From: Slackia equolifaciens
Lineage (GTDB): Bacteria > Actinomycetota > Coriobacteriia > Coriobacteriales > Eggerthellaceae
Length of the DNA stretch: 64,000 nucleotides
Assembly: GCF_003725995.1 (NCBI RefSeq)
Contig: NZ_QIBX01000001.1
Span: 310,001 to 374,000 of the forward strand
Direction of reading: 5' to 3'
The position numbers were made by a program, and so were the translations under genes. A model generated the notes under the pieces. That model saw only the letters and a list, made by a program, of their open reading frames with translations, was not told where the DNA came from and ran no database searches. Below, in pieces: positions 57,497-64,000 of this stretch (the first letter of the stretch is position 1; the number at the start of each line of letters is the position of its first letter).

Positions 57497-59842
57497 TTAC
57501 GCCGCCTCGGCAGCGCCGGCTACAACGCCGGGTTTCTCTTTGTCGTACTTAGGCATGGGACGGAACAGCTGGAACAGGATGGCGGCCAGCACCACAAGGG
57601 CGAACACGGTTCCGATGCCGAACCCGCCACCGGCAAGCAGCGTACCGAACTGGTAGATCATGAGCGCGACCGCATAGGCGAACACGGTCATGTAGCCAAT
57701 AGCGAACCAGGTCCACTTGGCAGAGGCCATCTGACGACGAATGGTGCCGATGGCCGCAAAGCACGGCGCGCACAGCAGGTTGAAGGCGCAGAAGGCCATG
57801 ATCGCCGGGGCGCTTCCGCCCATCATGGCGGCGAAGGCGGTCCAGGTGGTGGGATCGGTCTCGCTCGCATCGAGGCTGGTGAGAATGCCCACGGTAGCAA
57901 CGACGTTCTCCTTGGCAACCAGACCGGTGATAGAAGTCACGGTTGCCTGCCAATCGCCGAAGCCCAGCGGCGCGAACAGCGGAGCGATAATGCTACCCAG
58001 GCCTGCCATCAGGCTGTACTGGATGTAATCGGGCATCTCGGAGTCAAGCAGGCCGAAGCTGCCCTCGTAGAAGCCGAAGTTCATCAGGAACCAGATCACG
58101 ATGGTGGACAGGAAGATGATAGTACCGGCTTTGATGATATAGCTGCGCACGCGCTCCCACGTTGCCATGAGCACCGAGCGAACAGTGGGCAGGTGATACT
58201 GCGGAAGCTCCATGATAAACGGGGTAGCCTCTCCCGCGAACATCCTGGTCTTGCGCAGCATGATGCCGGAGATGATGATGGCGGCAACGCCCATGAAGTA
58301 GAACAGCGGTCCTACGTACCACACGTCATCGGACACCTGGCCGGCAAGCGCGCCAAACACGAGCGCGATGATGGGAAGCTTGGCGCCGCAGGGAATCATC
58401 GTGGTGGTCATGATGGTCATGCGGCGGTCGCGCTCGTTCTCGATGGTCTTGGTGGCCATGACGGCCGGCACGCCGCAGCCCGATGCGATGAGCATGGGGA
58501 TGAAGCTTTTACCCGACAGGCCAAACTTGCGGAAGATGCGGTCCATGATGAATGCGACGCGCGCCATGTAGCCGCAGCCTTCGAGGAACGAAAGCATGAG
58601 GAACAACAGGATCATCTGCGGAATGAAGCCGATGACGGCGCCCACGCCTGCAACGATGCCGTCAACCACCAGGCTCTGCAGCCATGCGGCTACGCCAGCA
58701 GATTCAAGCGCGCCTGAGATGATGGGCGTGAGGCCGGGAATCCACAGGCCGTAAGAACCGTCGGAGGCGTCGGGCTCTTCCTCGGCGAGCTGCGCGAGAA
58801 GCGCCTCGTCACCCGCCTCCTCGGCTGCGGCCACCTGCTCCTCCCAGTCGGCCACCGCGGCGTCGTAGGCCTCGGTGCCGGTGTAGAGCCAGCCATCGCC
58901 CGAGATGCCGTCGTTGGCCCAGTCGGTCACAACGCCGCCGCCTAGCGTGACGGCAATGTAGTACACCACGAACATGACGGCGATGAACACGGGCAGACCC
59001 AGCCAGCGGTTGGTGACTATGCGGTCGATCTTTTGCGTGGTAGTGAGGTTCTTGCCGGAACGCTTGACCGTTTCGTCAACCATATGCGCTATGGCATCGT
59101 AGCGCTCGGCGGTCACGATGCTTTCGGCATCGTCGTCGAACCTCTGCTCGAGGCCGGCGCGAATCTCCGCCACTTTATCAAGAGTCGTCTTAGACGGCTT
59201 GATGGAGTCGATGGTACGCTGTTCGCCCTCAAGCAGCTTGATGGCATACCAGCGAGCGAGATGGGCGGGCACGCCCTTGATAAGGGCCTCCACCTGGTCG
59301 ATGACATCTTCAACCGCGGCGTCGAAACGCACCTTGGGAGCTGCCGCGCTCTTGGAGGTCGCCTGCTTGATGGCGTGCTGCATGAGCTCATCGATGCCGG
59401 TGTTCTTCAGGGCGGAAATTTCCACCACAGGGCAGCCCAGCTGGTCGGAAAGCTTGGCCACATTGATTTTGTCGCCGTTCTTCTTCACCAAATCGGCCAT
59501 GTTGAGCGCCACCACTACGGGCAGGCCCAGGTTTACGATCTGCGTGGTGAGGTACAGGTTGCGCTCGAGGTTTGTGGCGTCAACCAGATTGATTACCGCA
59601 TCGGGACGATCCTCGATCAGGTAGTCGCGGCTCACGATCTCCTCGGGAGAATAAGGCGAAAGCGAATAGATACCCGGCAAGTCCGTGATGGTCACGCTCT
59701 TGTCGCGTACATATTTACCCTCTTTTTTCTCAACGGTCACACCGGGCCAGTTGCCCACGTATTGCGATGCACCGGTGAGGCTGTTGAACAACGTTGTCTT
59801 GCCGCAGTTCGGATTGCCGGCAAGCGCTATGCGAAGTCCCAT
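57497..59842 (-). CDS. feoB: Ferrous iron transport protein B
   Basis: 781 residues. N-terminal GTPase: G1 GNPNCGKT (9-16), G3 DLPG, G4 NMAD; then two Gate-type membrane halves with FLEGCGYMARVAFIMDRIFR and FIPMLIASGCGVPAVMATKT. It imports Fe2+. Between the first and second membrane helices there is an enlarged acidic loop (EEQVAAAEEAGDEALLAQLA). The start at 59842 (MGLRIALAG) has AAAGGG eight bases ahead; another ATG seven codons upstream lacks a site. Belongs with the two feoA genes upstream. Confidence 0.95.
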   Translation of the reverse strand: MGLRIALAGNPNCGKTTLFNSLTGASQYVGNWPGVTVEKKEGKYVRDKSVTITDLPGIYSLSPYSPEEIVSRDYLIEDRPDAVINLVDATNLERNLYLTTQIVNLGLPVVVALNMADLVKKNGDKINVAKLSDQLGCPVVEISALKNTGIDELMQHAIKQATSKSAAAPKVRFDAAVEDVIDQVEALIKGVPAHLARWYAIKLLEGEQRTIDSIKPSKTTLDKVAEIRAGLEQRFDDDAESIVTAERYDAIAHMVDETVKRSGKNLTTTQKIDRIVTNRWLGLPVFIAVMFVVYYIAVTLGGGVVTDWANDGISGDGWLYTGTEAYDAAVADWEEQVAAAEEAGDEALLAQLAEEEPDASDGSYGLWIPGLTPIISGALESAGVAAWLQSLVVDGIVAGVGAVIGFIPQMILLFLMLSFLEGCGYMARVAFIMDRIFRKFGLSGKSFIPMLIASGCGVPAVMATKTIENERDRRMTIMTTTMIPCGAKLPIIALVFGALAGQVSDDVWYVGPLFYFMGVAAIIISGIMLRKTRMFAGEATPFIMELPQYHLPTVRSVLMATWERVRSYIIKAGTIIFLSTIVIWFLMNFGFYEGSFGLLDSEMPDYIQYSLMAGLGSIIAPLFAPLGFGDWQATVTSITGLVAKENVVATVGILTSLDASETDPTTWTAFAAMMGGSAPAIMAFCAFNLLCAPCFAAIGTIRRQMASAKWTWFAIGYMTVFAYAVALMIYQFGTLLAGGGFGIGTVFALVVLAAILFQLFRPMPKYDKEKPGVVAGAAEAA

Positions 59843-59980
59843 CCTGTCTACCCTTTCTTTCATGCAGTTCCCGACTGCTTATAGCCGGAGATATAAAGTT
59901 TCCCATAGGTAACTCATGGTCGAAAAATATGCCACTTTCGTGGCGGTGTGAATCGGGAGGAAACCCCCGCTAGATTCCCG

Positions 59981-60211
59981 TTAAGCGTTCGCCTCGACCA
60001 TGACGCATTCCGCTTCGCTCTTGCGCAGTGAAAGCTCGTACCCGCGAACGGTGACCTCAATAGGATCGCCCAGCGGCGCTACCTTGCGCACATGTACATC
60101 CACGCCCTTGGTGATGCCCATATCCATGATATGGCGCTTGATGGCGCCCTCGCCGGACAGCTTAACCACCTTGGCGCTTCCACCGATGGGAATATCGCGC
60201 AGTGTTGCCAA
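59981..60211 (-). CDS. feoA: FeoA domain protein, proximal to feoB
   Basis: 76 residues, an SH3-like domain: LRDIPIGGSAKVVKLSG, HIMDMGITKGVDVHVRKVAP, GDPIEVTVRGYELSLRKSEA. It supports FeoB, probably by binding its cytoplasmic part. The start is TTG at 60211, chosen because GGAG lies six bases ahead and the domain begins immediately; the longer frame from 60265 includes a non-family K/C-rich segment. 138 bases upstream of feoB. Confidence 0.88.
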   Translation of the reverse strand: MATLRDIPIGGSAKVVKLSGEGAIKRHIMDMGITKGVDVHVRKVAPLGDPIEVTVRGYELSLRKSEAECVMVEANA

Positions 60212-60268
60212 CTTCTTCTCCTTCCAATAACAGGTTTTGTTTTTTGACGTAGCTTGGTGATGCAAGCC

Positions 60269-60547
60269 TTATGACAACGTGACGATCTTCATGCTCACCT
60301 GTCTGTCGAGGGCGACTTGGGCGCCTTTGACCTCCACGATGAGATTGCCGGCGTTCTCGCACACCACCGTAACCTGGGCGCCTTCCACAAACCCTAGGTT
60401 TTCCAGATGATGATGCATTTGATCATTGCCGCGAATTTTGATGATTTTGGCAACCTGGCCCGCAGGGACAAACGCGAGCGGCACCTGGGGCGCGCTTATG
60501 CCTGAGTCCGTCGCATCAGCAACGCCTCCTGCAATATTCGATTTCAT
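60269..60547 (-). CDS. feoA: FeoA domain protein, distal copy
   Basis: 92 residues from ATG 60547 (GGAG five bases ahead) or up to 103 from 60580. The FeoA fold is PLAFVPAGQVAKIIKIRGND, MHHHLENLGFVEGAQVTVVC, NLIVEVKGAQVALDRQVSMK. It differs clearly from the second FeoA 57 bases downstream, so it is an old duplication; paired FeoA proteins are known in several anaerobes. The N-terminal ~25 residues are not part of the fold. Confidence 0.88.
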   Translation of the reverse strand: MKSNIAGGVADATDSGISAPQVPLAFVPAGQVAKIIKIRGNDQMHHHLENLGFVEGAQVTVVCENAGNLIVEVKGAQVALDRQVSMKIVTLS

Positions 60548-61025
60548 TGCCGCTCCATCCATTGTTCTACCGCCTATCATAGATAGCCTTGGTTAACATG
60601 CTTTTCCAATGTAGCACACGGTTAACAAAAAAGGAACCCACGGATTACTTTTTTTCTTCTATGGTGCCCCCACATGCACGAAAATGAGGTACGCGGCCCC
60701 GTCGGCTTCCGCCGTGCCTCGCCAAGAGGGAGGGAGCACGTGCCCCAATGCATGGAACGCGCGGCATTGAAAGCTTTCGGCCCGAGATGCACGGCCTCGT
60801 CCTTCGCAGAAACGTGAAGAGGCGCGCCGGCGACCTTTCGACCCGAGGCGCATGGCATGGTCAGCTTTCATCCCGCCTCGAGCTACTCCACCCCCAGCAA
60901 TCCCGCAGTCTTTAAGCTGCTCCAAGCGTTCTGCAGAAAGGCAGAGGCACCGGGCGAGCCCGGAGCCTCTTGAGATTCATTCTTCTCATTCCAGCGAGCT
61001 TGTGCGACCCATTTCTAAACCGCCC
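60548..61025. other. Leader of the feo cluster and adjoining non-coding DNA
   Basis: 478 bases without a convincing gene. Next to the feoA start the word GGTTAAC occurs at 60591 and 60620, 29 bases apart, each with an inner GTTAAC palindrome; these are candidate sites for a metal regulator such as the DtxR-type gene at 56238, though they match the classical DtxR box only weakly. The remainder (60640-61025) is GC-rich and shows nothing recognisable. Confidence 0.35.
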
Positions 61026-61520
61026 TCATGCGGGTTCGAGGTGAAGGGTGAGGCGGCAGCCGCCTGGGGTTTCAAGCGTGAGCCAGGGAGACGCGCCTGC
61101 GTAGGACGAAGCGCCCGCACATGCAGAGTTGTCGGGGCGCTGCGAGGCGGCCCCCTGTGTACGAGAGACAAGATTCGCCGTCGTATCCGGTCGTTGCCCG
61201 CAGGCAAACGTCGAAGTGAGCATAGGAATCGGCAAACTCATTATGGGACGCATCCCCGTATCGGCAGGCGCCGCCGATCCGCTTGCCCCAAAAGAGCGCG
61301 TGCGTGCAGAGCCGTCGCCCGACACCACACGGCTGGAGGCCGCCGCCCCAGACGCCTCGTGACGGTTCGCTTCTCTTGCTGGAACCGCCATGCGAGACGC
61401 CGCGGGTTCAACCGCCTCCTCGGGCTCATCAAGCACATCGCGTTCGAAATCGTGCATGCATCCGTAGCACACGGGCATATCGTCAAAACAAAGCGATTTG
61501 CACACAGGGCAGGTTTTCAT
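61026..61520 (-). CDS. Zinc-ribbon protein of unknown function
   Basis: 164 residues. The N-terminus MKTCPVCKSLCFDDMPVCYG, CMHDF holds two CxxC-type pairs forming a zinc ribbon. A long Ala/Ser/Arg-rich linker follows, and the C-terminus PWLTLETPGGCRLTLHLEPA looks like a short beta structure. Proteins of this layout are found near Tad pilus genes in Coriobacteria (from memory, not certain). AAAGGA precedes the ATG. It lies 79 bases after the DUF192 gene on the same strand. Confidence 0.65.
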   Translation of the reverse strand: MKTCPVCKSLCFDDMPVCYGCMHDFERDVLDEPEEAVEPAASRMAVPAREANRHEASGAAASSRVVSGDGSARTRSFGASGSAAPADTGMRPIMSLPIPMLTSTFACGQRPDTTANLVSRTQGAASQRPDNSACAGASSYAGASPWLTLETPGGCRLTLHLEPA

Positions 61521-61599
61521 GAGTCATCCTTTCTTGCGGCGGCAAGCGCGTCGCCATCTCGCGACATCCATCTCGGAGCGTCCATTTCGGGACGCACCT

Positions 61600-62031
61600 T
61601 CATCCATGCGGGACGATATTGAACAATCCGTCGCCGCATTCGAGCCATTTGCCTGTTTGGTATGGACGTTCGACCACCATGCACGCATCGGCATGGCGAA
61701 TGCGTCTTCCGGGCATGACGCGGCGGTGAACCGCGACGACCGACCCAGCGGCATCTACGAACGCCGCGTCAATGGGGCCGTTCATCCCAAACGTATGGAT
61801 ATCGCGACAGGGAACCAAAACGGCGCATGCATCTTCGCCATCAAGCCCCTTCAATCCACGAAGCCGCTCCGCAATACGCGAAAGTACCCTTACGCCCCTG
61901 CCGGAACCCTCGCGACGCGCTGCCTGCGCTCTTCCCGCAAGCGAATCGGGTGGTTTCGCAATCGCTTGCTCCTTCTGCGGAACACGCCTTTTCGGACGCG
62001 CGCGCCGAGACCCGTCCCTTTTCTGGTTCAT
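61600..62031 (-). CDS. DUF192 family protein
   Basis: 143 residues. A basic N-terminus of ~45 residues (NQKRDGSRRARPKRRVPQKE) precedes the DUF192 fold: VPCRDIHTFGMNGPIDAAFV, AVHRRVMPGRRIRHADACMV, WLECGDG. The family has no established function; in actinobacteria it often neighbours Tad/Flp pilus genes. Unlike many relatives no signal peptide is seen. Its ATG overlaps the stop of the TadE-like gene (ATGA). Confidence 0.8.
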   Translation of the reverse strand: MNQKRDGSRRARPKRRVPQKEQAIAKPPDSLAGRAQAARREGSGRGVRVLSRIAERLRGLKGLDGEDACAVLVPCRDIHTFGMNGPIDAAFVDAAGSVVAVHRRVMPGRRIRHADACMVVERPYQTGKWLECGDGLFNIVPHG

Positions 62032-64000
62032 ACAACAACTCCCTTCCTATAGGGGCTCACCGTCATGCTCACCTCGTGTTCAAGGGGAGGAACGCTTATG
62101 CCGAACACGCCCACGCCCTGCAGAAACGGCGGTGAAAACGCCGTCGAAGCCGTATAGCGCACATGGCCCAAACCCGTGCGCTCGCAGGACACCTCAACCG
62201 CTTCGTGGTCCATCGCCAGGCCCTCCTCGATGCGTGCCTTCACCTCGGCAGCACCCTGCGCTCCCTCGAAGCCGTCATCGGCCTGAAGCCGAATAGCGTC
62301 GCGCGCCACGATGTCGAACGCGGTGCAATCACCCACAAAGATGAGCGCATTGACCACAATGAACGCGATCGCCGCCATCACGGGCAGCACTACCGCCGCC
62401 TCAACGGTCATCTGGCCTAGGTTCTTTCGTGCCGATACGATCGTTCCGGGGCCGTCACGCGCTACGGGTCCTCGCATGCCACGCGGTTGACCCGTGATGG
62501 AGACCGGATCGCATCGTTTGACCCGCCGATTGCCGCCCAATCGGTTGCGCCGTGCCGAAAAGCCTGGCGATTGCATCGCGAAGCATCGCCCCCTCGCTCG
62601 TCGTCGCGATGGGCTCTCGAACGCGCGAGACGCCGCGCGGAACCACGAAGACCCCTCTTTAAGCGCGAGAACCGCCTGGGCCACCGGACCGTCCCCCTTT
62701 GCGGCAACATGCCCGCTGTTTGCGATGACGGGCTTTGCGGGCGCGGTGTTAGCGGGCTCGAGCCCCACCGATTCGAGCGCCTCCATCAGGGCGTTTGACG
62801 CCCATGGCCCCAAGCCGCTCGCACTGGCAAGAGGAATGCCGTCGAGCATGCCCGACACGCCATCGGTCAAGCCCTCGACGCCGGATCCGTATGCGTCGAG
62901 CAGCGAGCCCCAAAGCCCGAGCACCGCATCGCCCGCATCGGTCAGCGGCGGGCCTATCTCCTCCTCCACCCCGTCCAAAAGCGAAGACAAGGCGTTTTCT
63001 CCCTGATCTTCAACCATGATCGCCGAAGAGACCGCGGCGAACGACCCCGCATCGGACGGAGCATCGAAGAACGAGGAATCAGCCTGCGCATGGTTGGCGT
63101 CGAACGCGTATGCGGCAAGGGTTCCAAACCGCCCGGGCGGATACGCCTCAACACGACGAGCGGCAACGTCCTCGAACGCTTGCGTGATGGCGCCCAGGCT
63201 CTCGTCCACGAAATCCTTAACCTCCTGCGCCGCAGGAAGGGCGACCGCCTGAGCCGCGCAGTAGTCCTCCGCCGCACGAGCAACCTCGCGATAATGGTGC
63301 TCGAAACCATTGTCAATCGACGTCGATGCGGAAGCGACCTTGCCCAGCGTTGACGCGTCGAACTGGCACACGGAGCATTTCTCGTATGAGCCCGACTCGA
63401 GCTCGGAAAGCGACCCCTGCCCCTCAACGGCGCCTTCGATTCCGGGACACCCCGCATAGGCGTGCAATGCGCCGCCGGCGACCGGATAAGCCTTCTCGGT
63501 GTAAAGGCGCGTGCTCCGCATGCCGTCGGTGTTGCTGAACAGCTCCGGAAAATAGATGTCGGGAGGCGACACGCCGTCATCCACCGCACGCGCCGATTCC
63601 AGCTCCTCAAGCGCGTATTCATAGAATTTCGCGCGCATGGCGCTTCTTACCCGCTCCTCAACCGAATCGGAAAAAGGCGCCTCTTCTGCCGCGCGATGCG
63701 CGTAATACGCCTTGGCGCGGGCAAGTGCGTCGGAGAAAGACCAGGTGTCCACGCTGTGCTTGATGGGGTTTTCCGCTGCTGTTATCCCCGATAAAACCGA
63801 GGCGCGCTCTGCCATGCAGGGAGAGGGCGCGTTGCCGCAGTCGTGTTCCCATGCGCGCTTGCGAGCATCGGACGCCTCTTGTGCCGCTTCTTCTGCCGCC
63901 TGGGCGGCATCGGCGATCTCAGATCCTGCCTGAGGCGCCTCTTGCGCCGCTTCGGATGCCGCATCCGAAAACCCCACGCTGACCTCGGGGGCGTCGGCGG
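62028..64000 (-). CDS. TadE-like pilus protein fused to a long N-terminal region, 5' end outside the window
   Basis: At least 657 residues; the frame is open at the right edge. The last ~125 residues have the TadE pattern GQMTVEAAVVLPVMAAIAFI, VVNALIFVGDC, with one membrane helix, suggesting a pseudopilin of a Tad system. Before that come ~450 residues of Ala/Glu-rich soluble sequence with a Cys pair (KCSVCQFD) and a basic, Arg-rich join (SPSRRRARGRCFAMQ, GGNRRVKRC). The join looks unlike protein selected for function, so two genes may have been merged by a lost stop or a frameshift; a separate TadE start at 62477 is possible. Confidence 0.7.
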   Translation of the reverse strand, partial: ADAPEVSVGFSDAASEAAQEAPQAGSEIADAAQAAEEAAQEASDARKRAWEHDCGNAPSPCMAERASVLSGITAAENPIKHSVDTWSFSDALARAKAYYAHRAAEEAPFSDSVEERVRSAMRAKFYEYALEELESARAVDDGVSPPDIYFPELFSNTDGMRSTRLYTEKAYPVAGGALHAYAGCPGIEGAVEGQGSLSELESGSYEKCSVCQFDASTLGKVASASTSIDNGFEHHYREVARAAEDYCAAQAVALPAAQEVKDFVDESLGAITQAFEDVAARRVEAYPPGRFGTLAAYAFDANHAQADSSFFDAPSDAGSFAAVSSAIMVEDQGENALSSLLDGVEEEIGPPLTDAGDAVLGLWGSLLDAYGSGVEGLTDGVSGMLDGIPLASASGLGPWASNALMEALESVGLEPANTAPAKPVIANSGHVAAKGDGPVAQAVLALKEGSSWFRAASRAFESPSRRRARGRCFAMQSPGFSARRNRLGGNRRVKRCDPVSITGQPRGMRGPVARDGPGTIVSARKNLGQMTVEAAVVLPVMAAIAFIVVNALIFVGDCTAFDIVARDAIRLQADDGFEGAQGAAEVKARIEEGLAMDHEAVEVSCERTGLGHVRYTASTAFSPPFLQGVGVFGISVPPLEHEVSMTVSPYRKGVVV

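Noticed and set aside
60622-60925. Small genes between feoA and the zinc-ribbon gene
   Set aside because: Several short open frames on both strands, but none with a ribosome site, sensible composition or recognisable family.

Overview
The window looks like a chromosomal segment of a high-GC anaerobic actinomycete, most likely class Coriobacteriia (Eggerthellaceae-like). This is inference from gene content: a Tat-exported fumarate-reductase-type flavoprotein, pyruvate formate-lyase, hydantoinase/DUF917 genes, an ECF vitamin transporter, ThyX, a VanRS-like two-component pair and Tad-pilus genes. No rRNA, tRNA, CRISPR array, transposase, prophage or replication origin was recognised. Both ends cut genes: an SDR oxidoreductase on the left and a TadE-like pilus gene on the right.

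Layout. 1-5.5 kb: SDR (partial), aldo/keto reductase with two ferredoxin-type clusters, brnTA toxin-antitoxin, a frameshifted prepilin peptidase, an FMN reductase-like protein, a GIY-YIG protein and TsaC. 5.6-11.1 kb: a catabolic cluster on the minus strand (NCS1 permease, two tandem DUF917 paralogues, HyuA-like hydantoinase/oxoprolinase). 11.5-18.6 kb: a five-gene cluster behind a cobalamin riboswitch, encoding two surface proteins with DUF4430 (transcobalamin C-terminal-like) domains and an ECF transporter; together they look like a cobamide capture-and-uptake machine. 18.7-26 kb: MntP, DUF554 and MFS membrane proteins, a VanS/VanR-like pair, and a divergent C39-type cysteine protease. 26-32 kb: a truncated flavin oxidoreductase, uvrB, two small genes and a DUF697 membrane protein. 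32-35.3 kb: a pyruvate formate-lyase in two polypeptides (catalytic subunit and separate glycyl-radical domain) plus its activase. 35.8-41.6 kb: an uncharacterised gene with coaE and mnmA, then the Tat flavoprotein and its divergent TetR regulator with two palindromic operators on the promoter. 42-48.5 kb: rpsA, DUF523, MscS, a Fur-family repressor with a perfect operator over its start codon, a HipA-like kinase between DUF4143 remnants, and a GNAT. 48.7-56 kb: type II topoisomerase A and B subunits, an XRE remnant, DUF1385 and thyX. 56-60.6 kb: a DtxR/MntR regulator and a feoA-feoA-feoB ferrous iron uptake cluster with its Cys-rich accessory protein. 61-64 kb: zinc-ribbon, DUF192 and TadE-like genes.

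The intergenic DNA is unusual. Four 240-390 bp elements (27.2, 31.5, 41.6 and 43.6 kb) share one architecture: short repeat units in one orientation, a unique core, then the same units inverted. Two are near-copies in opposite orientation; a third carries different repeat units around part of the same core. A separate dispersed repeat, led by a very long G/C-strand hairpin, follows two unrelated genes (1.56 and 48.45 kb). Three gene remnants lie next to repeats or hairpins. The most interesting candidates are the riboswitch-controlled DUF4430-ECF cluster, the split pyruvate formate-lyase, the mosaic inverted-repeat family, and the HipA-like kinase bracketed by DUF4143 scars.
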